Origin: [Ruminococcus] torques ATCC 27756
GTDB lineage: Bacteria > Bacillota > Clostridia > Lachnospirales > Lachnospiraceae
Reading direction: 5' to 3'
DNA length: 64,000 nucleotides
NCBI RefSeq assembly: GCF_000153925.1
Contig: NZ_DS264383.1
Location: 35,746 to 99,745 of the forward strand
A program made the position numbers and the translations under genes. The notes beneath the pieces were generated by a model. The model saw nothing but the letters and a program-made list of their open reading frames with translations, was not told where the DNA came from and did not search any database. Shown here piece after piece: positions 1 through 9,997 of this stretch (within the stretch, counting starts at the first letter, position 1; every line of letters starts with the position of its first letter).

Positions 1-579
1 ACAAAAGAACCGCACGTAGTCTATGGACTGCCAGAGGGAACATATACGCTCCATGAAGAACTGCCGCCTTATGCAGAAGGGTATGTGTCTGCGGAAGATA
101 TTGAGTTTGAAGTAAAGGAAGATGGCAGTGTGACCAAGGTGGAAATGAAGGATACCTATTCCAAAGTGGAAATCTCCAAAACAGACCTCACCACCGGAAA
201 GGAACTGGAAGGAGCCAAGCTTCAGATCTTAAATAAGGATGGTGAAGTTTTGGAAGAGTGGGTAACAGATGGCAAACCGCATCTGGTAGAGAAACTTCCG
301 GTAGGGGAAGAATTGATCCTGCGTGAGATCACAGCGCCGGAAGGCTATGAGATCGCAGAAGATGTGAAGTTTACACTGGAAGATACCATGGAAGTCCAGA
401 AGGTGGAAATGAAGGATGCAAGGACACCGGAAACTCCGGGTGTACCGCAGACAGGAGATGACCACTGGAAACCAATCCTTCTGTTTGCACTTTTAGGTGT
501 ATCAGCAGCCGGACTCATGGCAACCATGCTCTATAAGAAGAGACATAAAAAAGCAGATGAAGCGAAAAAAGAAGAATAA
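1..579 (+). CDS. SpaA-type pilin/adhesin, C-terminal part (5' end outside window)
   Basis: The reading frame is open from base 1, so the gene begins before the window. The visible part holds two prealbumin-like (SpaA/Cna-B) repeats, recognised by the spaced strings KVEISKTDLTTGKELEGAKL and REITAPEGY, the second carrying the Lys/Glu positions used for internal isopeptide bonds in this family. It ends with a proline-rich VPQTGDD sorting signal, a membrane segment and a basic tail (KKRHKK), so it should be covalently attached to peptidoglycan or polymerised into a pilus. VPQTG deviates from LPXTG at the first position. The sortase gene downstream starts inside the last 23 bases, which points to co-translation and a dedicated enzyme-substrate pair. 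Confidence 0.9.
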   Translation, partial: TKEPHVVYGLPEGTYTLHEELPPYAEGYVSAEDIEFEVKEDGSVTKVEMKDTYSKVEISKTDLTTGKELEGAKLQILNKDGEVLEEWVTDGKPHLVEKLPVGEELILREITAPEGYEIAEDVKFTLEDTMEVQKVEMKDARTPETPGVPQTGDDHWKPILLFALLGVSAAGLMATMLYKKRHKKADEAKKEE

Positions 580-1345
580 GCTGTGGATGCTGCAGGCAGT
601 CTTGTGTGCTGTCTGTATCCTCAGTGCGGCACTAATTTATCATGATTATGTGGCGATTCCCCGGCAGAACCGAGAACTGGTGGAAGAGTTAAAAACCTGC
701 TTCCCGGAGGACATCCCTCCGGGCGGGGGCTCTCCAGGAGAGAAAGAGGAACAGGCTGGAAGAGAACCGGAAGTGTCTGCCGTTGACCTTCAATCCCTCC
801 AGCGCCGGTATCCGGGTGTTCGTGGCTGGCTTACGATCCCAGAGGTTGGGATCGATTATCCGGTCATGCAGAGCAGCCGGGAAGAGCCGGAGTATTATCT
901 GCGGAGGGATTACCGGGGAAACTACGACATCAATGGGAGTTTGTTCCTCCAGGCAGACTGTATTTTGGGAGAATCAAAGAATCTGACCATTTACGGTCAC
1001 AACATGAACAGCGGGGCGATGTTCGGGAATCTGGACCGGTACGCCGCCTATGATTACTGGAAAGCACATCCCAGGGTGTTCTTTCAGACGCCGGAAGGCA
1101 TGGAAGAGTACCAGATAGCGGCAGTATTGAAAGCTGATGTGTCCATGTTCGACTTCCAGCAGGCATCTTTTCACATTCCGAAGGAATTGGAGGCTTATGT
1201 AGCGCAGGCGAAAGCGCTGTCGCTGTTTGAAACAGGGGTAGCTGGTGCAGGTTGTGAGACAACCCTGACGCTGGTAACCTGTTCTTATGAGTGGAAGGAG
1301 GCCCGGAACATCCTTGTGGCAGTAAAAGCAGAACCTGAAAGGTGA
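557..1345 (+). CDS. srtB: Class B sortase
   Basis: Transpeptidase that cleaves sorting signals and joins the substrate to a wall or pilus amine. An N-terminal basic stretch (MKRKKKNK) and a hydrophobic segment at about residues 9-28 anchor it in the membrane. The catalytic triad is visible: His in TIYGHNM, Cys in TLVTCSYEW and Arg in EARNIL. TLVTCSYE followed by the Arg region is characteristic of class B rather than class A or C. I chose ATG 557 because the longer frame from 497 only adds a shadow of the upstream gene; 557 starts directly with the basic anchor. It overlaps the SpaA-like gene by 23 nt, so the two are probably translationally coupled. The length of 262 residues is normal for the family. 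Confidence 0.92.
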   Translation: MKRKKKNKLWMLQAVLCAVCILSAALIYHDYVAIPRQNRELVEELKTCFPEDIPPGGGSPGEKEEQAGREPEVSAVDLQSLQRRYPGVRGWLTIPEVGIDYPVMQSSREEPEYYLRRDYRGNYDINGSLFLQADCILGESKNLTIYGHNMNSGAMFGNLDRYAAYDYWKAHPRVFFQTPEGMEEYQIAAVLKADVSMFDFQQASFHIPKELEAYVAQAKALSLFETGVAGAGCETTLTLVTCSYEWKEARNILVAVKAEPER

Positions 1346-1348
1346 AAA

Positions 1349-1790
1349 GTGTTCAAAGATGGGTACTTTCTTCAGCTCTCTGGATGTATCATGGGGTACT
1401 CTGGATCACTCTCCTGCCGGAAGTGTTCAAAAGTACCCGAAAAGTGCAGAATGTGAGACAAGGTGCAACGGGAAGTGGCGATGCGGAACGAAAAGTGTTC
1501 GAAGTTAAGGGATGTGCAACAGGTCGTGGCATCTTGTAATATTGGGAAGTGTTCAAAGGCAGGTGCTTTTCCAGCTCTTTGGTGGCTTTCCCGAACCGTA
1601 TATTCCGGGGAGTGTTTGAAAGTACCCGAAAAGTGCGGAATGTGAGACGCAACTGCAAGCAAAAGACAGAACGATAACCTAAAAGTGTTCAAGGTTGCGG
1701 GATGTGCAACGGAACGTGGACAGGTGTAGTGTCGGAATGTGTTCAAAGATGGGAACTTTTGCAGCTATCTGGATGTAGCGTCCAGTTATC
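1349..1790. repeat. Noncoding higher-order repeat built on GTGTTCAAAG units
   Basis: Seven degenerate copies of GTGTTCAAAG begin at 1349, 1423, 1495, 1549, 1612, 1685 and 1739. They fall into three subunit types in the order A-B-C-A-B-C-A, with about 190-200 bp between equal types. Type B carries GTACCCGAAAAGTGC and GAATGTGAGAC, type C carries GGGATGTGCAAC, and type A ends in CTGGATGTA (replaced by TTGGTGGC in the middle copy). Short reading frames cross the block in several frames, but the period alternates between 189 and 190 (not a constant multiple of 3) and none has a ribosome site. I see no gene here. It may be a decayed repeat family or a source of structured RNA. Confidence 0.75.
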
Positions 1791-1887
1791 TGAAATATAT
1801 TTTCAAGAAGTATTTAAAAATAGAAAAGCTCTGTTCATTTGTCTGAAAAAGCGTTACAATCATTTCAGAAAGACAGGGAGGTGTTCC

Positions 1888-2085
1888 ATGAATCAGAAAG
1901 AAAAAACAGAGTGTATGGGTTTCGATGGAATGCAGAAAATGAACGGTGCTATTAATGCCGATCTCATGACTGTGGAAGAGATTCATCAGAAGCTGGAAGC
2001 AGGATATAAGGATATGGAAAGAGGAAGAGTGCGGGAAGCATCGGAGGCTTTTACAGAATTTCGACAGAGATATGAAGTCAGATAA
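1888..2085 (+). CDS. Small antitoxin-like protein (RelB/DinJ-tail-like)
   Basis: A 65-residue protein with a good ribosome site (GGGAGGTGTTCC) before ATG 1888. The C-terminal half, MTVEEIHQKLEAGYKDMERG then AFTEFRQRY, resembles the tail of RelB/DinJ and related type II antitoxins, the part that wraps the toxin. The usual N-terminal ribbon-helix-helix DNA-binding half is missing or very short, so the gene may be trimmed. No RelE/ParE-type toxin follows; the next gene is another small antitoxin-like protein. Assignment rests on pattern memory of the tail and is moderate at best; expression as a protein is supported by the ribosome site and the clean start. Confidence 0.55.
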   Translation: MNQKEKTECMGFDGMQKMNGAINADLMTVEEIHQKLEAGYKDMERGRVREASEAFTEFRQRYEVR

Positions 2086-2104
2086 AGGTGAAAGGGGGAA
2101 GAGC

Positions 2105-2293
2105 ATGCAGGTTGTCATCGAGATACCCAAAGAAGTATTGTACGATACAAAGCAAACAATAGAACAAGCAACAGACTTTGCAAAAAGAGCAACTGCATTG
2201 GGATTTTATAAAGAGTATGGAGTATCTGTGGAATTGTGTTCTCGGATTGTTGGTATCACAGAGGAAGAATTTCTGTCAGAAGTGAAACATTAA
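2105..2293 (+). CDS. UPF0175-like small protein
   Basis: A 62-residue protein from ATG 2105, preceded by AAGGGGGAAGAG. It starts MQVVIEIPKEVLYD, and the second half (GFYKEYGVSVELCSRIVGIT) has the short helix-turn-helix of UPF0175 proteins, many of which are antitoxins next to PIN-type toxins. It begins 19 nt after the preceding antitoxin-like gene and is likely co-transcribed. No PIN-domain partner is visible. It could act as an orphan antitoxin or as a small regulator. Confidence 0.55.
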   Translation: MQVVIEIPKEVLYDTKQTIEQATDFAKRATALGFYKEYGVSVELCSRIVGITEEEFLSEVKH

Positions 2294-2341
2294 TCTGTAT
2301 GATAGCCAAAGCCGATATGTGAAATACAGAAGCATTTGTTC

Positions 2342-2370
2342 TTGACAAGTGTGTCAGAAGCGATTACACT
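2342..2370 (+). promoter_or_regulatory. Sigma-A promoter for a short structured RNA
   Basis: TTGACA at 2342-2347 and TACACT at 2365-2370 are separated by exactly 17 nt. No coding frame starts within 190 nt downstream, and a terminator-like hairpin follows about 35 nt after the expected start site, so the promoter seems to serve a noncoding transcript. Confidence 0.6.
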
Positions 2371-2376
2371 ATGCCT

Positions 2377-2440
2377 AGTGATCGCACTACGGAAACTTGC
2401 GAAGCCCGTAGTCCGGGGAGACTCCTACGGGGGTCTTTTC
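2377..2440 (+). ncRNA. Candidate small RNA upstream of the MazF-like gene
   Basis: Downstream of a consensus promoter lie a hairpin CCTAGTG/CACTACGG (around 2374-2392) and a second stem CCCGTAG (2405-2411) / CTACGGG (2425-2431), followed by GTCTTTTCG, a weak U-run. The string CGAAGCCCGTAG matches CGAAGCCGTAG in the second candidate RNA at 3220, on the other side of the toxin gene. I do not recognise the family. It could be a short regulatory RNA or the terminated leader of the toxin gene. Confidence 0.4.
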
Positions 2441-2568
2441 GTTATTAAGGGATAGATGAGAGAGGACTTTTTGTGGCATGGAAACTCGTTGGAAAGTCTA
2501 AAAAATAGTTGAAGATACACATGAGGCGAATTATAATGAATCTTATCAAATATGAGTAGGTGATACGA

Positions 2569-3090
2569 ATGAATCAAGAAGCACAGGAATATTATAATAT
2601 TGCCAGTTGGACAAAGGATAAAGTAAATTACAATCGGATATCAAAATTTAATACGAATAAGCACAGACAGGTTTTACATGGACAAATATGGTTTTGTGAT
2701 TTAGGCTATAACGTAGGAACGGAAAAGAATAAAATGCGTCCGGTATTGGTGATGTCTAATAATAAAATCAATAATTCCGAAAAAGTGGTAGTGGTATGTA
2801 TTACCGATGCAAAAGGAAAGGTAAATGCACGATGTCTACCAATTCAGGATTCATGGTTTTTGTTATATTCTGATACAGAAGATGAAGAAAAACAAGTGAT
2901 TCCGGGAAGAACGATACCCGCGTCTATGCATACTTATGAATTTTTGGATAAAGACAGTATGATTCAATGTGAAGAGATACGTGCAGTTAGTAAGTCAAGG
3001 CTGGATGCGAACCGAGGATGTATTGGTACTTTAACACCGGAAGATTTTAATCTTGTAAAAGGAAAATTCAAAAGAGCATACAACCTGTAA
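2569..3090 (+). CDS. PemK/MazF-family toxin-like endoribonuclease
   Basis: A 173-residue protein with the PemK/MazF core: HGQIWFCDLGYNVGTEKNK then MRPVLVMSNN, the conserved beta-strand start and the R-P-V-L substrate-loop signature of this mRNA-cleaving family. About 38 residues precede the core, longer than classical MazF (about 110 residues total) and typical of a Firmicutes subgroup. ATG 2569 is chosen over GTG 2560 because AGTAGGTGATACGA sits at the right distance. No MazE-like antitoxin gene touches it; the nearest small proteins end about 275 nt upstream. Two promoter-driven structured RNAs flank it. Function as a toxin is inferred from the fold family only. Confidence 0.75.
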   Translation: MNQEAQEYYNIASWTKDKVNYNRISKFNTNKHRQVLHGQIWFCDLGYNVGTEKNKMRPVLVMSNNKINNSEKVVVVCITDAKGKVNARCLPIQDSWFLLYSDTEDEEKQVIPGRTIPASMHTYEFLDKDSMIQCEEIRAVSKSRLDANRGCIGTLTPEDFNLVKGKFKRAYNL

Positions 3091-3112
3091 AAATGTGACT
3101 GCTAAAAATTTG

Positions 3113-3141
3113 TTGACAAAGAGAAGGTAGTTGCATATAAT
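3113..3141 (+). promoter_or_regulatory. Strong consensus promoter
   Basis: TTGACA (3113-3118), 17-nt spacer and TATAAT (3136-3141): a perfect sigma-A consensus. It faces a region without protein genes that ends in strong terminators, so it drives a noncoding RNA. Confidence 0.8.
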
Positions 3142-3147
3142 AAAAAA

Positions 3148-3285
3148 GAAGAGAGATACTATGATTAAGTCCCACACTTGAGCAATCAAGATACAGTGGG
3201 TGCTTTATAAATGTTTAAACGAAGCCGTAGGACCGCAAGGTATAGCTTCTGGAGGCTCCCCAGTTTTATCTGGGGAGTTTTTCTT
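3148..3285 (+). ncRNA. Candidate structured small RNA downstream of the MazF-like gene
   Basis: Begins just after a perfect sigma-A promoter. It contains a hairpin CCCAC...GTGGG with an inner stem CTTGA/TCAAG (3171-3200), then GAAGC...GCTTC (3221-3248), and ends in a textbook intrinsic terminator: CTCCCCAG (3256-3263), TTTAT loop, CTGGGGAG (3270-3277), then TTTTT. Length is about 135 nt. The segment CGAAGCCGTAG is shared with the candidate RNA at 2399. There is no open frame of note with a ribosome site inside. The family is not recognised; candidates include a type I/III antitoxin RNA or a stand-alone regulatory RNA. Confidence 0.6.
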
Positions 3286-3327
3286 TGGAAAAATTTGTGA
3301 TAACAGAAAAATAGAGACAAAACATCA

Positions 3328-3372
3328 GGCAGGATATGTTCCCGTGAAAAGGAAGGTATCCTGCCTTTTTTG
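3328..3372 (+). terminator. Strong intrinsic terminator
   Basis: GGCAGGATA (3328-3336) pairs perfectly with TATCCTGCC (3357-3365), with an inner TTCC/GGAA, followed by TTTTTT. It may serve as a second terminator for the RNA beginning near 3148. Between 3373 and 3523 I see only an AGAGCATC/GTGCTCT hairpin (about 3480-3500) and no gene. Confidence 0.75.
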
Positions 3373-3523
3373 CATGAAGGTCTAACTATTAAAAGTCAAG
3401 GTTAAAATGAAGATTTTTTGAGTAAATTGCAGAAATGCTTTTCAGATATATTTGAACCTTGAAAACTGCATGACAATAAGAGCATCTTTGCAGGTGCTCT
3501 AAAAGGAGATATGAAGTTAAATT

Positions 3524-3747
3524 TTATGCTGCTCTATGATAAAGCTGCCCTGACTTTTCTAGTTGGTAAATAACCCTGACCAGTTTCTTGGCAGCATGGG
3601 ATATGGCAACATTATAGTGTTTGCCTTCGGAACGCTTCTTTGCAAGATAAGCAGAGAACTGATTATCCCAAATGCAGACAAATTTTGTCGCATTAAACAG
3701 CGCATAGCGGAGGTAACGGGAACCACGCTTTTCCATGTGAGAATACT
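3524..3747 (-). pseudogene. IS110-family transposase, C-terminal fragment
   Basis: On the minus strand the frame reads EYSHMEKRGSRYLRYALFNA then the Cys-Trp region and GKHYNVAISHAAKKL, the C-terminal Transposase_20 domain of IS110-type transposases (the half with the catalytic Ser). The N-terminal RuvC-like DEDD domain is gone: homology stops at about 3747, where a serine-recombinase frame begins on the other strand. This is a deletion scar, not a working element. Confidence 0.85.
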
Positions 3748-4301
3748 CTGAAATATGTTCGTATGCTGAAAGAGAAAGGCATTGCTGTTTTCTTTGAGGA
3801 TGAAAATATCAATACTTTAACAATGGATGGAGAACTGCTTTTGGTGGTACTCAGTTCTGTTGCAGAGCAGGAAGTTGAGAATATATCTTCCAATGTCAAA
3901 AAGGGCTTGAAAATGAAAATGCAGAGAGGAGAACTTGTAGGTTTTCAAGGATGTTTGGGATATGACTATCATAAAGACACAAAAAGCATATCTGTCAACG
4001 AAAAAGAAGCTGAAATTGTGAGATATATTTTTAATCGGTATATAGAAGGGGCGGGGTGTACAGTGATAGCCAATGAGCTTGAGAATCTTGGCTATAAGAC
4101 AAAATATGGAAGCTCACGATGGGTGCAATCCACAGTAATCGGTATTATTAAAAATGAAAAATATAAAGGCGATTTGCTGTTAGGTAAAACATTTACGGTT
4201 GATCCTATTTCTAAAAGGCGGTTGGAAAACTTTGGAGAGGAAGATAAATTTTATATCCGTGACCATCACGAAGCAATTATCAGTGAGCAAACATTGTATC
4301 A

Positions 4302-4305
<4 letters not shown>
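3745..4305 (+). pseudogene. Large serine recombinase, internal fragment
   Basis: The frame starts inside the resolvase catalytic domain (YVRMLKEKGIAVFFEDENIN, then LSSVAEQEVENIS) and continues into the recombinase domain (GFQGCLGYDY, ...VRYIFNRYIEGAG...). It stops at IISEQTLYQ, where the zinc-ribbon and coiled-coil C-terminus should follow. Both the catalytic N-terminal serine region and the C-terminal half are missing. The right end abuts the beta-glucoside PTS gene within its EIIB domain, so the recombinase piece replaced the first 20-25 codons of that gene. No ribosome site precedes it. Confidence 0.88.
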
Positions 4306-7563
<3,258 letters not shown>

Positions 7564-7674
7564 ATGAGTAAAATCATTTTTTAGATGTAGACGGGACTCT
7601 GGTGAATTGTGAAAACCAGATCCTGGAAGCTGCTATAAGAGCTGTGCGTCAAGCAAGAAATCCAGTAAAATAAT
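7564..7674 (+). pseudogene. HAD-family (Cof-type) phosphatase, N-terminal remnant
   Basis: Starts ATGAGTAAAATCATTTTT directly after the GH1 stop. If one T is restored the frame reads KIIFLDVDGTLVN followed by CENQILEAAIRAVRQARN, the DxDGT motif I region of Cof-type HAD hydrolases. The deletion shifts the frame into TAG, and homology ends at about 7668. It was once the third gene of the beta-glucoside operon. Confidence 0.75.
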
Positions 7675-7681
7675 CTAAATA

Positions 7682-7728
7682 AGGCTGTCACAATAACGGT
7701 TATTTATCGCTGTTGTGGCGCCTTTTTT
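7682..7728 (+). terminator. Intrinsic terminator after the bgl operon remnant
   Basis: GGCTGTCACAA pairs imperfectly with TTGTGGCGCC, followed by TTTTTT at 7723-7728. It overlaps the 3' end of the minus-strand Crp/Fnr relic. Confidence 0.6.
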
Positions 7729-8100
7729 ATAGCAAATTTCGCAGTTCGTTTATATTAATGACCTGTATTTTTCGATATTGTAATCGAACAAGTCCTTTTT
7801 TTGGAAAAATCAGCAAGTACTCTGAAAACTGTGGTGCGGTGCAGATTCAAACATATGGCTAATTCTTCTTGAGTATAAGGAAGCGTATGATTAATAATTC
7901 CAAGCTCTGAGTGGTCATTCTCTGTTAAATCGACTAGATAATCCGCCACTCGCTTGGCACTATCGTTGATAGTCAGTCGCTTAATTTGATTGCAAAGTTG
8001 TGTATAATTTTCGGTCAATAATTCAAAAATGATTTGGTTCAGTTCAGTATGCTTGCAAATATGTGGATAAAGTGATTGGATGGGACAGGTGACCAATACT
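7727..8100 (-). pseudogene. Crp/Fnr-family regulator, C-terminal fragment with frameshift
   Basis: Minus strand encodes the helix-turn-helix half of a Crp/Fnr regulator: TLPYTQEELAICLNLHRTTV followed by FRVLADFSKK. After FSKK a run of seven A shifts the frame; removing one A gives GLVRLQYRKIQVININELR and a stop at 7727, a normal C-terminus. The N-terminal cyclic-nucleotide-type sensor domain is replaced by an IS1380 transposase scrap. The gene is dead by both truncation and frameshift. Confidence 0.8.
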
Positions 8101-8383
8101 GTACGCCAATATGGTAAGTTCAAGTACCAATTCATTGGTATCAAATTTCCCTGACGGAAGCCGTTCCACATCCATATCCGTCTTGATTTCACTGTGGAAC
8201 TGTTCGCACTCACCATGTGCATGGTAATTCTGGATAACTTCAGAATCTGCCATCCCTGTATTAGTCCACCATGTGTTCACTTCTAGGTCGGATGGCAGTA
8301 GGAATTGCCCGTATTTATCAATGGTACGTTCTATGATCTCATAGCCAGTGCGGATGGCAACTGTTTTATCGTTTCCTTCCGCT
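8100..8383 (-). pseudogene. IS1380-family transposase, C-terminal fragment
   Basis: Minus strand reads NTGMADSEVIQNYHAHGECE, QFHSEIKTDMDVERLPSGKF and NELVLELTILAY, the conserved C-terminal region of IS1380-type transposases. It breaks off at TILAY on one side (into the Crp/Fnr relic) and at about 8383 on the other (into an IS66-like N-terminus). Confidence 0.8.
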
Positions 8384-8561
8384 GTATTAGAGCTATCATT
8401 ATTTAGGATGCTTTTCAGTCTTGCATTATCATCTCGTAACAGCTGATTTTCCTGCTCCAAACTATCTATTTTTTGTTTAAACGATCAACATCGTCTTTGT
8501 GTTCTGTTTTTTCATCACGAAGGTCTTTTTCCACAGCATCAAGGCGTGACATAACTTCCAT
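8384..8561 (-). pseudogene. IS66-like transposase, N-terminal fragment with frameshift
   Basis: From ATG at 8561 (minus) the frame reads MEVMSRLDAVEKDLRDEKTE, then after a one-base shift QENQLLRDDNARLKSILNND and SSNT. A coiled-coil followed by NDSSNTSxPPS is the start of IS66-like (DUF6444-type) transposases; here the sequence leaves the family right after SSNT. This is a fragment fused to the IS1380 scrap. Confidence 0.65.
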
Positions 8562-8576
8562 AAGTTGTCTATAAAA

Positions 8577-8928
8577 GAAATTGTTTTTGATCGTTGGGGC
8601 GCAACACAGATGGTACAGGATTTGGAAGGTATGGATTTACCGTTGTTCCTTTCGGACAGGGATATAAGGATATGAGTCCGCCAACAAAGGAACTTATGAA
8701 ACTTACTCTTGAGGAGCGAATTGCCACGGTGGGCATAAGGTTCTCCGTTGGATGATGGATAACGTGTATGTCAGACAAGACCCCGCTGGAAATATTAAAA
8801 TGGATAAAGAAAAATCTACAGAGAAAATCGATGCAGCAGTAGCAACCGTTATGGCGCTTGACCGTGCAATTCGTAATCAGGGTAGCGAGGGAAGCGTATA
8901 TGATGGCAGGGGAATTCTTGTTTTTTAA
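8577..8928 (+). pseudogene. Phage terminase large subunit, C-terminal fragment with frameshifts
   Basis: Reading through two frameshifts the protein is EIVFDRWGATQMVQDLEGM, then FTVVPFGQGYKDMSPPTKEL, then GGHKVLRWMMDNVYVRQDPA, then KSTEKIDAAVATVMALDRAI, ending at TAA 8926-8928. This is the nuclease-domain end of an HK97-type phage large terminase (conserved STEKID/AVA region). It marks the left boundary of a decayed prophage; portal, tail and endolysin scraps follow in the normal phage order. Confidence 0.85.
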
Positions 8929-8960
8929 GAAAAAAACCTCTCCGGAAGATGGAGAGGTTT
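8929..8960 (-). terminator. Terminator of the toxN transcript
   Basis: AAACCTCTCC (8934-8943) and GGAGAGGTTT (8951-8960) form a perfect 10-bp stem. On the minus strand it is followed by TTTTTTTC and lies 18 nt past the toxN stop. Confidence 0.8.
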
Positions 8961-8978
8961 GAATGAGTATGGTTGTGT

Positions 8979-9500
8979 TTATGTATCAGAATAAGAACTG
9001 CATTTTTCTTCCGGCATTTTGGAATTACAGCATCTTGCGGCAAGGGAAGAATCCGGCTTGGCAATGCATTTCTGATATAATTTCAGGGCTTTGTTCTGCA
9101 AAGTGTCCTGAACACTGTCAATTAGTGCTTTTTCTTTCTGAAGAAGGTAAACATAGTCAGTTTTTTCCTTTTCATTGCTGAAAAAACGGAAACTTTCTAC
9201 CTGATTATATTTTAACTGCGTAAGGCAGTTATCAGGAACCGGAATCATATTATTGATATTCAATACAGCATAAAGATATCCAGTGGCTTCATCCTGGAGT
9301 TTGTGGAAATCCAGACTGTTGGACATCTTCTGATGTTTTGGTTTTGCAGAGGAAATAGGGACATAGTAGTGGAAATCTCCGACAGTAAGAAGAATTCCTA
9401 CATGGAGTTTCAAACGTTCCCCATATTCCACATATCCGACACGGGAATCAAACTGTGTCAGGTAATTTATGTATTTTTTATCGACAACGTACCAATCCAT
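8979..9500 (-). CDS. toxN: Type III toxin-antitoxin endoribonuclease, ToxN/AbiQ family
   Basis: A 173-residue protein, the family's usual size (about 170-185). The core signature is present: VVDKKYINYLTQFDSRV at the start, YYVPISSAKPKHQKM with the conserved Ser and Lys region of the RNase active site, and LNINNMIPVP. ToxN proteins cleave mRNA and their own repeat RNA and are held inactive by it; several are phage-abortive systems. ATG at 9500 (minus) follows GGAGG at a 5-nt distance. Upstream on the same strand lie, in the classical order, promoter, two 36-nt repeats and a terminator, so the locus looks complete. It sits between terminase and portal scraps of a prophage. The last 25 residues (Cys/Ser-rich) do not look like typical ToxN and may be altered. 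Confidence 0.9.
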   Translation of the reverse strand: MDWYVVDKKYINYLTQFDSRVGYVEYGERLKLHVGILLTVGDFHYYVPISSAKPKHQKMSNSLDFHKLQDEATGYLYAVLNINNMIPVPDNCLTQLKYNQVESFRFFSNEKEKTDYVYLLQKEKALIDSVQDTLQNKALKLYQKCIAKPDSSLAARCCNSKMPEEKCSSYSDT

Positions 9501-9511
9501 AGAGCCTCCTA

Positions 9512-9545
9512 AAAAGTAAAAAAAGCGGGTGGATTACTCCACCCA
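9512..9545 (-). terminator. Leaky terminator between ToxI repeats and toxN
   Basis: On the minus strand GTGGGTGGA TTAC-type hairpin (stem GGGTGGA/TCCACCC, 9527-9544) is followed by a run of T (CGCTTTTTTTAC). Type III TA loci carry such a terminator between antitoxin repeats and the toxin gene so that repeat RNA is in excess. Confidence 0.8.
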
Positions 9546-9549
9546 CTGC

Positions 9550-9621
9550 TATTAACCGATTGTTTTAATTGGACAATCTAACCGCTTTTAACCGAGCATT
9601 TTAACTGGACGCTCTAACCGC
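9550..9621 (-). ncRNA. toxI: ToxI-like antitoxin RNA, two 36-nt repeats
   Basis: Two adjacent 36-nt units at 9586-9621 and 9550-9585. Read on the minus strand both follow the pattern GCGGTTAGA-n-GTCCA-n-TTAAAA-n-TCGGTTAA. A short stem covaries between the copies: GAGC/GCTC in the first and GATTG/CAATC in the second, so base pairing is preserved while sequence changes. A 5' hairpin CACAGATA/TATCTGTG precedes them. A unit of 36 nt equals the length known for ToxI of Pectobacterium; two full units is a low copy number, similar to antiQ of lactococcal AbiQ. Confidence 0.85.
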
Positions 9622-9648
9622 TGCACAGATATTTCTATCTGTGTCTTT

Positions 9649-9677
9649 AGTATATGCAATTTACTGCAAAAAATCAA
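9649..9677 (-). promoter_or_regulatory. Promoter of the toxIN-type locus
   Basis: On the minus strand TTGATT (9672-9677), a 17-nt spacer and TATACT (9649-9654). The expected start lies just before the 5' hairpin of the repeat RNA. Confidence 0.75.
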
Positions 9678-9770
9678 TGCCTTTAATTGCTAAATTTTTA
9701 TGAATTTTTTTCGATGTTACAGAATTGATTTTATCACAGACAGGCACAAAAGGAAAGAGAGGGATAGCAG

Positions 9771-9997
9771 ATGGGAATAAAAAGTTTGTTTGGTTTCGGT
9801 CAGGCGAGGGATAAGCCGGTACGGAATTACAGCAATGGTGAGTATTCGTTCAATTTCGGACGAAGCACCAGCGGAAAGAGTGTCAATGAAATGACAGCCA
9901 TGCAGACTACTGCAGTTTATGCATGTGTGAGGATTTTGTCAGAGGCGGTTGCATCGTTTCCAATTCATGTATACAGATACAAAGACGGTGGGGAGGA
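9771..9997 (+). pseudogene. Phage portal protein, N-terminal fragment
   Basis: ATG 9771 follows GGAAAGAGAGG and begins MGIKSLFGFGQARDK, then GKSVNEMTAMQTTAVYACVR and ILSEAVASFPIHVYRYKDGG, the N-terminus of HK97-type portal proteins. It breaks off at about residue 75 of the usual 400 and joins a tail-protein frame, so everything from the middle of portal through the capsid and tail-tube genes has been deleted. Confidence 0.85.

Noticed and set aside
1372..1746. 124-codon minus-strand frame across the GTGTTCAAAG block
   Set aside because: No ribosome site; its repeats follow the DNA repeats, whose period (189/190) is not a constant multiple of three.
9550..9621. CRISPR-like direct repeats
   Set aside because: Two directly adjacent 36-nt units without spacers, with a toxN gene and terminator downstream; this is a type III TA array.
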